This document shows, in pieces, positions 34,740-46,441 of a stretch of 64,000 nt of DNA. Both the position numbers and the translations under genes were made by a program. Each line of letters opens with the position of its first letter. Position 1 is the stretch's first letter. Where the stretch lies: NCBI RefSeq assembly GCF_029872155.1, contig NZ_JARXLA010000005.1, forward strand, positions 186,001-250,000, in the 5' to 3' direction. The notes below the pieces were generated by a model. It saw only the letters and a list, made by a program, of their open reading frames with translations, was not told the DNA's origin and searched no databases. Origin of the DNA: Hyphomicrobium sp. D-2. GTDB taxonomy: Bacteria; Pseudomonadota; Alphaproteobacteria; Rhizobiales; Hyphomicrobiaceae.

Positions 34740-36308
34740 ATGGCTACGATCGTCACGGTCCATGGCACATTTTCGAGTGGACCGGTTGAGGGGCAGAAGT
34801 GGTGGCAACGGGGAAGCCGCTTCAGCACGCGCATTGCCGAACTGGTCGAAGGCAGCAACGGCAAGGTTCAGGTTGAGCCGTTCATCTGGGATGGCCTCAA
34901 CAGCGAGATGGCGCGCAACGCGGCCGGGGCGCGACTGGCGGCGAGGCTGCACGAGCTTGATGAGCAGGGCGAACCATTCGCCGTTATCGGCCACAGCCAT
35001 GGCGGTTCGGTGCTGAGCGCGGCGCTGCTGAATGCGTCGCGCATGAAGCAGTCGATGCAACACATGCAGCGCTGGATCACCGTTGGCACGCCGTTCATTG
35101 AAACGCGTCGGCAGCGGTTTTTATTCTCGCGGCTGAGCGTTCTGGGCAAGGCGGTCTATCTCACGCTGCTGATGTTTCTCGTGTTGGGCATCATGATTGC
35201 TATGGGCGGTTCAGTTGATTCCGCGCCCGAGGCGTGGGTGATGCTGGTTTTAGTGTTTCTGACGCCGATTGCGGTTTTCTATGCGGTGCTGCGGTATCGG
35301 GAATCGAAGCGCTCACTGCGGTTCAATCGCAGGCTGCTGGGCTTTGCCGACAAGCATTTTGCCGATCGCTGGTTTTCGCTGTGGCACGCGAAAGACGAGG
35401 CGGTGCAATGTCTGAAGGCGGTGAAGCGCCTGGATCTGACGATCTTTCCGCGCCACTTTGCGGTATCATCACTTAATCTGCTGGCGGTTGGTTTCGTGCC
35501 GCTGCTGTGTCTGCTGGCGCTGAATTCGCAGACGGTGATGAATGCCATTGCCGCGCGTGTGTTCAGCAGTATCGACGCGCTGGCGGCGGAGCAGCTTTAT
35601 CCTTCCAATGGCACCAATATTTTCGAGAATGCTGCAGTGCTGTTTCTTGGCCTGCTGGTCATTCCCGCCAATCTGATCCTGCCTGATGTGCAGTTCGACG
35701 GGACGCCGCTACCGGTGCAGATCGGGCTGGTGGTGTTTGGCATCGCGGTGCTGATCGGCGCTGTTTATCTGCTGACGCTGGTGTTCCACGCCATTGCGCG
35801 CGCCATCAGTCACGGCCTGAGCCTGATGCTGAACCCGGTAACGCTTTCGCAGCTCAAGGCCGCCACCTACGGCAGCGATGCGCGCGAGGATTTTGCCATT
35901 GATGCACGCGAGTGGCCGATCTGGCTGTCGCGCGGCTTTCCTCCGCTGACGCCTGACATCGCCGCTCCGCTGGAGCAGGCGAGCGATCGTGCCATCGGCA
36001 ACGCTGTGCCAAAGTTCCGCAACATTATCGACAGCCTCACCTGCGCTGAAACAGCGGAGGCGACGTCCGATGTGGTGGCGGATTATCTGACCTGGCAGGA
36101 GCTGATCCACACGTCGTATTTTGACCAGGACAGCGTCGTGAAGCTGATCGCGTTTGCGCTATGCCAGTCCGATGGCTTCAAGCCCTCGGCGAAATTTGCG
36201 ATGGACCCGGACTTCACAGCCGTGCAGCGGGCGTATGCTGCGATCATCCATGGTGAAGTAAAAATTGCCGGTAGCCACGCGGAACCGCAGCCGCTCATAC
36301 CCGGCTAA
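34740..36308 (+). CDS. membrane protein with N-terminal alpha/beta-hydrolase domain
   Basis: 522 residues. The N-terminal third is an alpha/beta hydrolase: IVTVHGTFSSGP (oxyanion side), a nucleophile elbow VIGHSHGGSVL with the serine about residue 85, and ITVGTPFIETRR. Then follow two pairs of membrane helices (about 140-190, 245-320 and 330-365 region), and a soluble C-terminal domain of about 150 residues (AREWPIWLSRGFPPLTPDIA). A membrane-embedded lipase or esterase is inferred; the substrate is unknown. The ATG at 34740 follows a GGGG; the frame to 34635 is not supported. Confidence 0.75.
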   Translation: MATIVTVHGTFSSGPVEGQKWWQRGSRFSTRIAELVEGSNGKVQVEPFIWDGLNSEMARNAAGARLAARLHELDEQGEPFAVIGHSHGGSVLSAALLNASRMKQSMQHMQRWITVGTPFIETRRQRFLFSRLSVLGKAVYLTLLMFLVLGIMIAMGGSVDSAPEAWVMLVLVFLTPIAVFYAVLRYRESKRSLRFNRRLLGFADKHFADRWFSLWHAKDEAVQCLKAVKRLDLTIFPRHFAVSSLNLLAVGFVPLLCLLALNSQTVMNAIAARVFSSIDALAAEQLYPSNGTNIFENAAVLFLGLLVIPANLILPDVQFDGTPLPVQIGLVVFGIAVLIGAVYLLTLVFHAIARAISHGLSLMLNPVTLSQLKAATYGSDAREDFAIDAREWPIWLSRGFPPLTPDIAAPLEQASDRAIGNAVPKFRNIIDSLTCAETAEATSDVVADYLTWQELIHTSYFDQDSVVKLIAFALCQSDGFKPSAKFAMDPDFTAVQRAYAAIIHGEVKIAGSHAEPQPLIPG

Positions 36309-36388
36309 CGGTATTGGCAATTGATGTGGTTCGGCGAGACGAATTGCTGGTAAGCCACAACTCTCCAACCACGCGAAAATCGTTGATC

Positions 36389-37828
36389 ATGCATATTCAT
36401 CCAGTACTTCTATGCGGCGGCTCCGGCACCCGGCTGTGGCCGTTGTCGCGTCAAAGCTATCCGAAACAGTTCTCGCGCCTGATCGGTGATGAAAGTCTGT
36501 TTCAGCAGGCGGCGCGGCGGCTGTGTGGCCACGGTTATGCTGCGCCTGTCGTGGTGACGGGCAATGATTTCCGCTTCATCGTGACGGAGCAACTGGCGGC
36601 GGTCGAGATTGCTCCGCAGGCGATCCTGATCGAGCCGGATGGCCGCAACACTGCGCCTGCGGTTCTTGCCGCCGCGCTCGTTCTGGCGCAGAGCAACGCG
36701 GACGCGTTGATGCTAGTGGCGCCATCCGATCACGTTGTTCCCGACGCGCAGGCTTTCCGCGCTGCTGTAGCCGCTGCTGTGCCGCGTGCGCGCGCTGGCG
36801 ATCTGGTGACGTTTGGCATTGTGCCGACGCGGCCTGAAACCGGCTATGGCTATCTTGAACTGGCGGCGGATGGGCGCATCGATGCCGATGATCCGCAGCG
36901 GTTGGCGCGGTTCGTAGAAAAGCCTGATGCCGACCGCGCAGCCGCGATGGTCGCCGCCGGAAACTTTCTCTGGAACGCGGGCATTTTTCTTTTCACCGCG
37001 CGCACGCTGATCGATGCATTTCGCGCCCATGCGCCGGACATTCTGGCGCCGGTTGAAGCATCCGTTGCGGAAGCGACCACGGATCTTGGCTTCACGCGGT
37101 TTGCTCCCGAACCCTGGGCGCGTGTGCCGTCCAACTCGATCGATTATGCGATCATGGAAAAGGCTTCGAACCTTGCGGTGATGCCGTATCGCGCCGGATG
37201 GTCTGACCTTGGCGGCTGGGAAGCTGTGTGGCAGGAGACCGGGCCCGATGGCGCAGGCAATGTGTGCTCGGAGCACGCAACGGCGATCGACTGCGAGGGT
37301 TCGTTGTTACGCTCGGAATCGGAACGGATCGAGCTTGTCGGCATCGGACTGAAAGACATCGTTGCCATTGCTACAGCTGATGCAGTGCTTGTGGCGCCGA
37401 AATCGGAAAGTCAGCGCGTGAAAGAAGCGGTGACCGCATTGCAGTTGGCCGACCGGCATCAGGCTACGACATTCCCCATCGATCATCGGCCGTGGGGCTG
37501 GTTCGAGAGTTTGGCCATCGGGCCACGCTTTCAGGTGAAGCGCATCGTGGTTCATCCTGGCGCGGCGCTGTCATTGCAGTCGCACCATCACCGCTCGGAG
37601 CATTGGATTGTTGTCGAAGGGACCGCGAAGGTCACAATCGATGGCGAGACAAAGCTGGTAACAGAGAACCAGTCCGTCTATGTGCCGCTCGGTTCCATCC
37701 ACCGCATGGAGAACCCCGGCAAGGTGGCGATGGTGCTGATAGAGGTGCAGACCGGCAGTTATCTCGGCGAGGACGACATCACCCGCTACGAGGACGTTTA
37801 CGCGCGCGGGCAGGGCGCGAAGGGATAA
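36389..37828 (+). CDS. mannose-1-phosphate guanylyltransferase / mannose-6-phosphate isomerase
   Basis: A 479-residue bifunctional enzyme that makes GDP-mannose for exopolysaccharide or LPS. The N-terminal nucleotidyltransferase has LCGGSGTRLWPLSRQSYPKQ (residues 8-27) and FVEKP; the C-terminal type II isomerase is a cupin, LSLQSHHHRSEHWIVVEGTA (about 395-415), with the metal-binding histidines present. ATG 36389 gives the family start; the frame to 36314 does not. It is alone; no polysaccharide cluster is alongside. manC/cpsB/xanB are names used for relatives. Confidence 0.93.
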   Translation: MHIHPVLLCGGSGTRLWPLSRQSYPKQFSRLIGDESLFQQAARRLCGHGYAAPVVVTGNDFRFIVTEQLAAVEIAPQAILIEPDGRNTAPAVLAAALVLAQSNADALMLVAPSDHVVPDAQAFRAAVAAAVPRARAGDLVTFGIVPTRPETGYGYLELAADGRIDADDPQRLARFVEKPDADRAAAMVAAGNFLWNAGIFLFTARTLIDAFRAHAPDILAPVEASVAEATTDLGFTRFAPEPWARVPSNSIDYAIMEKASNLAVMPYRAGWSDLGGWEAVWQETGPDGAGNVCSEHATAIDCEGSLLRSESERIELVGIGLKDIVAIATADAVLVAPKSESQRVKEAVTALQLADRHQATTFPIDHRPWGWFESLAIGPRFQVKRIVVHPGAALSLQSHHHRSEHWIVVEGTAKVTIDGETKLVTENQSVYVPLGSIHRMENPGKVAMVLIEVQTGSYLGEDDITRYEDVYARGQGAKG

Positions 37829-38024
37829 GCGCTGTCGCGCTGAGGTGGCGCGGATGATTGATGTGACCGGCGCACTCTAGAGCATTGCCGGAAGCTTATT
37901 TTAGCTCACTGCTTGCTGGCGATAATTGCATCGCAGCCCGATTGCATTTTTCAGACCGGATAAACATCTAGAGGACTTAGATGGCCGGGGTGCCCGGGTG
38001 TGATCTTGTAGTGGAGTACGCGTG

Positions 38025-38282
38025 ATGGGTTTTGTCCGATTGATTGTTGCGGCGGGAGTGGGCGCTTGCATGTTGGCGCCGTCCGTTGTTTTAGCCGACT
38101 CCTATTGGGAAGTTGAAGCCGCGCGCGCAAACGCCAGAGCGGGTGGGCCGACGAATGCGCGGGATGCAGAGTTGTTGAATCGGTATGGCTGCCTGAGCGG
38201 CACCAGAAGCCGCTTTTGTGAAGCGCAAGCTGCTGGCGAGCGGCCTGTTTATCGCTCGCAACGGGGCAAGGTGCGTCGCTGA
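38025..38282 (+). CDS. small secreted protein
   Basis: 85 residues; signal peptide about 1-25 (MGFVRLIVAAGVGACMLAPS, cleavage VLA-DS). The mature part is about 60 residues with two cysteines (RYGCLSGTRSRFCEAQAAG). GGAG lies about ten bases before ATG 38025; a GTG at 38022 is equivalent. Function unknown. Confidence 0.6.
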   Translation: MGFVRLIVAAGVGACMLAPSVVLADSYWEVEAARANARAGGPTNARDAELLNRYGCLSGTRSRFCEAQAAGERPVYRSQRGKVRR

Positions 38283-38499
38283 TCAACTGGCTCTGATGTT
38301 CGTCTGAATAGTCGTCGGGCAGGTTCGTTATGCGCAATATGCACAAACATTGTGCGGAATTTTCTGCGCGAATGTGTTGGCGATAGCGGCGTGACGATTT
38401 AGTCTCTCATAAGACAATACGCGTACGCTCGCAATTTTGGAGCTGACGCACGTGTGACGTACGTCGTTGGCCTTTCGCACATTGCCGGTGGTCGTACAT

Positions 38500-39894
38500 A
38501 TGGAAAAGATACTTACGACAGTACTTGCCCGTCTGGTGAAGCGCGGCTCGTTGGTGGTGGTGAGCGCCAGCGGCAAGGAATACACACTGGGTGACGGCAC
38601 AGGCGAAGAAGTGCGGGTGCGCTTCATGGATCGCGGTGCTGAGCGCGCTGTAGCGCTAAATCCAGAATTGCGCCTCGGCGAAATGTTCATGGATGGCCGC
38701 TTTGTTGTCGAGCGCGGCACGATCTACGATTTTCTCGAACTGGTGATGCGCGATGCGGCGGTCGAAGATCGCTCGCTGGCGGCGCGGATGCTCGGCAAGC
38801 TGCGGATGGTGACGCGACGCGCCGTGAGTGCGAACAGCCGCTGGCGCTCCCGACGTAATGTCGCCCACCATTACGATCTCGATCATCGTCTGTATGATCT
38901 GTTTCTCGATCCAGACAAGCAATATAGCTGCGCCTATTACGAGCGCCCGGGATGCACGCTGGAGGAAGCGCAGGCATCGAAAAAGCGGCTGGTGGCGGCC
39001 AAGCTTCTGGTCGAGCCCGAGAGCAGGGTGCTGGATATCGGCTGCGGCTGGGGTGGGCTGGGCCTTTACATGAAGCGCGTTGCGGGCGCTCGACAGGTGT
39101 ATGGCGTTACGCTTTCAACCGAGCAACTCGAAGTGGCGCGCGCGCGGGCGGAAGCTGCCGGTGTTGCTGACAGCGTGCGCTTTGTGCTGCAGGATTATCG
39201 CGAGCTTGAAGGTAGCTTCGACCGGATCGTGTCGGTTGGCATGTTCGAACATGTGGGGCCGCAGTATTATCCGGCCTACTTCAACAAATGCCGTCAGGTG
39301 CTGAAGCCCGACGGCGTGATGGTGCTGCATACCATCGGCCATATGGATGGGCCGTGGTATCCGAACCCGTGGCTGGACAAGTACATCTTCCCCGGCGGGC
39401 AGCTGCCGGCGCTGTCTGAAATTGTGCCGGCGATCGAGCGCGCGGGCTTGATGGTGACGGATGTTGAATGCCTGCGCATGCATTATGCTGAAACGCTGCT
39501 GGATTGGCGCAAGCGTTTCCTGGCGCGCCGCGATGAAGCAAAGGCGTTGTACGACGAGCGCTTCTGCCTGATGTGGGAATATTATCTAGCGGCCCGTGAG
39601 GCGGCATTCCGCTTCCAGAACGTGGCCGTATTCCAGCTCCAGTGTGTGCGTCGCGTCGATGCGGTGCCGCTGACGCGAAATTATATCGCTGAGCGATATG
39701 AAGACCTGCGGATGCGCGAGGCTGAGCTGGCGCGGGCAGAGGCGGTGCGCAGCGGCAATGACGGCGTTGAGCGTATTCGGCCCGACGTTGTCCGGGCGGA
39801 GCAACGCGAGAGCGGCGCCGTGAACGGTACTGTTTCTGGCCACGGTGCTGCGGTCCCCGAGCCAACGCCTATCCGCAAGCAGCAGCAGAATTAG
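38500..39894 (+). CDS. cfa: cyclopropane-fatty-acyl-phospholipid synthase
   Basis: The 464-residue methyltransferase adds a methylene bridge from S-adenosylmethionine to unsaturated phospholipid chains at the inner membrane. The N-terminal lipid-binding region is followed by HHYDLDHRLYDLFLDPDKQY (about 122-141), the SAM site VLDIGCGWGGLGLY (about 178-191), and MFEHVGPQYYPAYF. The C-terminal tail of about 60 residues after YIAERYEDLR is low-complexity and charged, an extension not needed by the family. ATG 38500 starts the family domain. Gene stands alone. Confidence 0.94.
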   Translation: MEKILTTVLARLVKRGSLVVVSASGKEYTLGDGTGEEVRVRFMDRGAERAVALNPELRLGEMFMDGRFVVERGTIYDFLELVMRDAAVEDRSLAARMLGKLRMVTRRAVSANSRWRSRRNVAHHYDLDHRLYDLFLDPDKQYSCAYYERPGCTLEEAQASKKRLVAAKLLVEPESRVLDIGCGWGGLGLYMKRVAGARQVYGVTLSTEQLEVARARAEAAGVADSVRFVLQDYRELEGSFDRIVSVGMFEHVGPQYYPAYFNKCRQVLKPDGVMVLHTIGHMDGPWYPNPWLDKYIFPGGQLPALSEIVPAIERAGLMVTDVECLRMHYAETLLDWRKRFLARRDEAKALYDERFCLMWEYYLAAREAAFRFQNVAVFQLQCVRRVDAVPLTRNYIAERYEDLRMREAELARAEAVRSGNDGVERIRPDVVRAEQRESGAVNGTVSGHGAAVPEPTPIRKQQQN

Positions 39895-40092
39895 CCATTT
39901 TTGACTTTTGGCCAGCGTGTGTGGCCGGGCATCCGCTTGGAAAGCCAACAGCATTTGACTATAGTTGCGCAGGCACGGGCACACCCGTGGCTGAAGTGTA
40001 TCAGGCGCCCGGCCGCGGGCGGGGGGATCCAGGGGACGGGGTCTCGGCAACAGTAGCGTAACAGCGCTCAATGCGGAGGCGCACGAGTTCGT

Positions 40093-41505
40093 ATGAGATG
40101 CCATCCGGCACGGTGGCTGTGGGGGCTCATTCCGGTTGCGATGTTGAGCTGGCTCGCCATCCATGTCGAGACAGATGCCATCGAAGCCGAGCTCGAACAG
40201 CGCAGCGCAGCAGCACTTGCGCGCTCCGGCCATGGCTGGGCTTCCGTTGCATTTTCCGGCCGCGATGGTTTGCTCGTTGGCTTTGCCGATAATCAGCATC
40301 AGGTCGATACGGCCGCCAACATGGTGCGCGACTTGTGGGGCGTGCGCATGGTTAACGTGCGTGCGCGGCTGCCGGAGACGGGCCGCATCCCGGCGTTCGT
40401 GGGCGATGACGCGCTGCCGGTGCCGAAAGAACCCGACGACGGTCCGTCGTTGCTGGCGGATGAGTATCCGGTGGCGGCGCTCGGCTCGGATGGTCCGTCG
40501 GAGACGGTTGCGGCGGGTGTTGCCGGTTCCATGACCGTGACGGCGTTCAGCGGTTTTCCGATCGAGACGGTGCGCGAACAGGCGCCCGCGCGTTCAGCCT
40601 GGCAGGCGGTTGCGGCCTGGGCCGGTTATCCCGATGGCGATGTTGGTCCCGTTGCGGAGATTCCGGAATTGCTGGCTGACCGCAAAGCGCCGCGTAGCGT
40701 GCGGGCCCGCACGGTGGCGGTCTACGACATCAAGACCGGAGCTGAGGAGGCGGAGGCCGAGCCGCCCGCGCCGGAGCTGAAAGGGCCGCCGGTGCCGGTG
40801 ATGCGTCTGACGGCGCGGATGCCGGAGGCGGAGGCATGGCCGTTTGGTCCGGCAGTGCCGGTGCTGGAGCCGGGCGAGCCGGTGGCGGCATGGGATGCCG
40901 ATGAGCCGGAGCCGGAATCCGAGGCGCAGATGCCGGTGCCGGAACCGGAGATTGCCGCTCTGGAGCCGGAGCCGGAGCCCGAACCGCTGGTCGTGGTTGC
41001 GCCGAGGCCCGAACCGAAGCCCAAACCCGTCCGCAAGGTCGAGCGCCCGGCTGCGGAACCGACCGCTCCGCGCTTTGACACCGCTGCGTTACCGCAAAGC
41101 AACAGCGATCCGAATGCGGGTTGTATTCTGGGGGTGCTGGAAGCGGCTGAACGGGTGGAAGTGCATTTCGCCCATGGTGTTGCGCGGCTTGATCGGATTG
41201 AAAAATCGATACTCGATCAACTGGTTGATGCGTTGCTTGGATGCCCCTACGCGTCGTTGCGAATTTCTGGACACGCCGATTCAACGGGCAGACCGCGCAG
41301 CAATCTGGCACTGTCAAAACGCCGTGCACGGGCCGTTGTAGCGTATATGGTCGATAGGGGTATTGACGCCGAGAGGCTAACCGCCGTTGGCTTTGGCGAT
41401 ACGCAACCCGTCGCGCCGAACACCACGGGCACCAACCGGGCCAAAAACCGCCGTGTCGAGGTGATCGTCATGGTGCGCAGGACGGGTCCGGACGCGAGGG
41501 GATAG
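40093..41505 (+). CDS. BON-like/OmpA-domain envelope protein
   Basis: 470 residues. After an N-terminal membrane anchor (about 8-26, WLWGLIPVAMLSWLAI) a BON-like domain follows (GHGWASVAFSGRDGLLVGFA, about 45-100). A long Pro/Glu-rich linker (about 215-335, many EPEPE repeats) leads to a C-terminal OmpA peptidoglycan-binding domain (about 350-465): LRISGHADSTGRPRSNLALS and NRAKNRRVEVIV, with the conserved Asp and Arg. It would span from membrane to cell wall. It is followed after nine bases by a 32-residue membrane peptide and the HhH-repeat protein, suggesting one operon. Start at ATG 40093 has GGAGG rather far upstream. Confidence 0.85.
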   Translation: MRCHPARWLWGLIPVAMLSWLAIHVETDAIEAELEQRSAAALARSGHGWASVAFSGRDGLLVGFADNQHQVDTAANMVRDLWGVRMVNVRARLPETGRIPAFVGDDALPVPKEPDDGPSLLADEYPVAALGSDGPSETVAAGVAGSMTVTAFSGFPIETVREQAPARSAWQAVAAWAGYPDGDVGPVAEIPELLADRKAPRSVRARTVAVYDIKTGAEEAEAEPPAPELKGPPVPVMRLTARMPEAEAWPFGPAVPVLEPGEPVAAWDADEPEPESEAQMPVPEPEIAALEPEPEPEPLVVVAPRPEPKPKPVRKVERPAAEPTAPRFDTAALPQSNSDPNAGCILGVLEAAERVEVHFAHGVARLDRIEKSILDQLVDALLGCPYASLRISGHADSTGRPRSNLALSKRRARAVVAYMVDRGIDAERLTAVGFGDTQPVAPNTTGTNRAKNRRVEVIVMVRRTGPDARG

Positions 41506-41514
41506 GGGAGATCG

Positions 41515-41613
41515 ATGGACTATCTCATCGTCAATCTCGGCTGGTACATCGCCGGTGCGTTTCTGATCGGTTTCGTTGTTTCGTGGATTTTGTGTGCGCG
41601 GGTGGATGGCTAA
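41515..41613 (+). CDS. 32-residue single-helix membrane peptide
   Basis: ATG 41515, with GGGGAG four bases before, codes MDYLIVNLGWYIAGAFLIGF then VVSWILCARVDG and stops at 41613. It is one membrane helix with a terminal cysteine. It sits nine bases after the OmpA-domain gene and 45 before the HhH-repeat gene, so the operon layout supports a real gene. Function unknown; a helper for its neighbours is inference. Confidence 0.6.
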   Translation: MDYLIVNLGWYIAGAFLIGFVVSWILCARVDG

Positions 41614-41658
41614 CCGCACCGGGATGCGGCTGGTCTGTTTGTGGGGGAGTGGGAAGTT

Positions 41659-44400
<2,742 letters not shown>

Positions 44401-44747
44401 AGCCTGATGGCTGGTGGTGGTCGGCTGCGGTGCGGTGCGGTGCGGTGCTCTCAGTAACGGATGCTGACAATGGAATAGGCACTGCCGTTTAAAGGCGGTG
44501 CCGTTTCATGTGTCGCCGCCCAACTGCTGTTGCCCGGCTGTGCATCGGTTAGCGGTGGGCTTGCCCTTGTCCCTGCGCAAAGACCAGCGCGTGCCGGCCT
44601 GTCATATTAGCCAGGAATATAGCGGTGATGCGGGATGCAAGCGCAAGCGCTAGACGTTTGTCCGGGCGGGCTGCGGCTGTTATAGCCGCATTTATCATTG
44701 CACCCGCATTGATAATCTGAACCAGCGCATACCGATGGGGTGAACCG
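44401..44747. other. gap with a TGCGG repeat and terminator
   Basis: 347 bases. (TGCGG)4 lies at 44426-44445. A terminator follows at 44478-44502. Beyond that I see no gene; the promoter of the next gene must lie within the last 200 bases. Confidence 0.5.
44478..44502 (+). terminator. rho-independent terminator of the HhH-repeat operon
   Basis: Stem GGCACTGCC / GGCGGTGCC (nine pairs, one G-T) with loop GTTTAAA, followed by GTTTC. Confidence 0.75.
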
Positions 44748-46319
44748 ATGGGTGATTCAGTGTTCACCTTCGCCGATGAAGAAGAGCGCGATGTCTGCGC
44801 TCTGTTGGGCGATCCGGCGACCTACGGTGTTGACCGGGTGGATGTTGTCGAAACCCATATCGGGCGCGTGTTTTTGGCCGGCGAAGACGCCTACAAACTG
44901 CGCAAGCGGGTGAACTTCGGCTTTGTCGATTTCTCGGCGCTGGCCGCGCGTCATGCCGCTGCGCTGCGCGAGCTGGAGCTCAATCGGCCGCATGCGCCGC
45001 GCATGTATTATGGTCTGCGTCCGATCGTGCGCTGTGATGGCCAGCTTCAGCTTGGTGCGGGCGATGGGCCGGTTGCGGGCGAGATCGTCGACTGGCTGGT
45101 GCACATGCGGCGCTTTCCGCAGGAAGCCGTGCTGAGCTTCAAGGCGCAGCAGGGTCCGCTTGGTGATGCGCTGGCAAAGGCGCTGGCCGATATGGTGGCG
45201 CGCTATCATCAGGACAGCGCCATTGCGACGCTGTGCGATGGCGCCGGTCGAATGCAGGCGGTGGTGGAGCAACTCGCTACGGCGCTGGCGCAGGAGCGTC
45301 CGCAGATTGCCAGCGGGCTGCGCGGTGCGTTTGATGCCGTGCGCACACAACTTGCCGAACGCGGCAACGCGGGCTGCGTGCGCCGCTGCCATGGCGACCT
45401 GCATCTGGGCAACATCGTGCTGATCGATGGCCAGCCAATTCCGTTCGACGCGCTGGAGTTCAGCGAGGCGCTTGGCACCATCGATGTGCTTTACGATCTG
45501 GCGTTTCTGCTGATGGATCTTGAGGCGCGGGCCGATCATGCAGCCGCGAACGCCGTGTTCAACGCTTACTGTGCGTTTGAACCGCTGGGCGGCGAAATCG
45601 AGGGGCTGGCCTGTCTGCCGTTGTTCCTCGCCTGCCGCGCTGGTGTGCGTGCCATCGTTGCAATGGCGCGGCTCAGCCAGGTGGTGGAACGCGAACGGGC
45701 GGAGGTGGAGCGCGTCGTCGATCACTATGCGCGTCTGGTCGAGGGCTATCTGACGCCATCGCCGCCGCTGCTTATTGCCGTCGGCGGGTTGTCGGGAACC
45801 GGCAAGACGACACTGGCAGCCATGCTGGCGAGCCATATCGGGTCGGCGCCCGGCGCGCTGCATGTGCGCAGCGATGTCGAGCGCAAGCGGCTGTTCGGGG
45901 TGCCGGAGACGCAGAAACTCGATCGGCAGCATTATCGCGTCGCCACCGCGCAGCGGGTTTACGGCATGCTGGAAGATCGGGCCCGGCGCGGGCTGCGCAT
46001 TGGCCATGCGGTGATCGTGGATGCCGTGTTTGCCAAACCGGAGGAGCGCGCCATGGCGGCGGCTGTTGCCGAGGAGGCTGGTTGCCAGTTCGCCGGGCTG
46101 TGGCTGACGGCGCCGGAAAGCACGCTCATTCAGCGCGTGGAGCAACGGGTCGGCGATGCTTCGGATGCGGATCGTCGCGTGGTGCGTGAGCAGTTGAAGT
46201 ATGACATCGGGCCGATGGAATGGACCGAGGTTGATGCTTCAGCCAGCATGTCGGGCAGTCTTGATGCAGCTCTGAATGCGCTTGCAGCTCAGGGCATCGC
46301 GCTGCGTAAGCTTGGTTAG
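44748..46319 (+). CDS. fused aminoglycoside-phosphotransferase-like / ATP-binding kinase
   Basis: 523 residues. The N-terminal half is an APH/choline-kinase-fold domain: VETHIGRVFLAGEDAYKLRK, catalytic CHGDLHLGNIVLIDGQPIPF and FDALEFSEALGTIDVLYDLA (about 220-255). The C-terminal half is a P-loop kinase, VGGLSGTGKTTLAAMLASHI (about 345-365), with HVRSDVERKRLFG. This fused family (COG2187 plus COG0645) is widespread in alphaproteobacteria and its substrate is not settled; antibiotic resistance should not be assumed. The start is ATG 44748. Confidence 0.88.
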   Translation: MGDSVFTFADEEERDVCALLGDPATYGVDRVDVVETHIGRVFLAGEDAYKLRKRVNFGFVDFSALAARHAAALRELELNRPHAPRMYYGLRPIVRCDGQLQLGAGDGPVAGEIVDWLVHMRRFPQEAVLSFKAQQGPLGDALAKALADMVARYHQDSAIATLCDGAGRMQAVVEQLATALAQERPQIASGLRGAFDAVRTQLAERGNAGCVRRCHGDLHLGNIVLIDGQPIPFDALEFSEALGTIDVLYDLAFLLMDLEARADHAAANAVFNAYCAFEPLGGEIEGLACLPLFLACRAGVRAIVAMARLSQVVERERAEVERVVDHYARLVEGYLTPSPPLLIAVGGLSGTGKTTLAAMLASHIGSAPGALHVRSDVERKRLFGVPETQKLDRQHYRVATAQRVYGMLEDRARRGLRIGHAVIVDAVFAKPEERAMAAAVAEEAGCQFAGLWLTAPESTLIQRVEQRVGDASDADRRVVREQLKYDIGPMEWTEVDASASMSGSLDAALNALAAQGIALRKLG

Positions 46320-46384
46320 AGCGCGCACGCTTTGCAAATTAGCGCTGGCGGCTGCGCTTCGTGCATCCGGCCAAGTATTTTCTC

Positions 46385-46423
46385 GCACCGGCGACTCCGC
46401 TTCGCGGAGCCGGCCGCCGGTGC
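46385..46423 (-). repeat. 39-bp palindromic repeat, copy 6 (reverse orientation)
   Basis: Reverse complement begins GCACCGGCGGCCGGCTCC and ends GTCGCCGGTGC. A partial copy (GCGCTGGCGGCTGCGC) starts at 46342. Both lie between the convergent kinase and deacetylase genes. Confidence 0.85.
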
Positions 46424-46441
46424 GTGATGGCACGTAGCAGC

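Noticed and set aside
44748-46319. Aminoglycoside resistance gene.
   Set aside because: The APH-like domain is fused to a P-loop kinase in a widespread housekeeping-type family; resistance is not implied.
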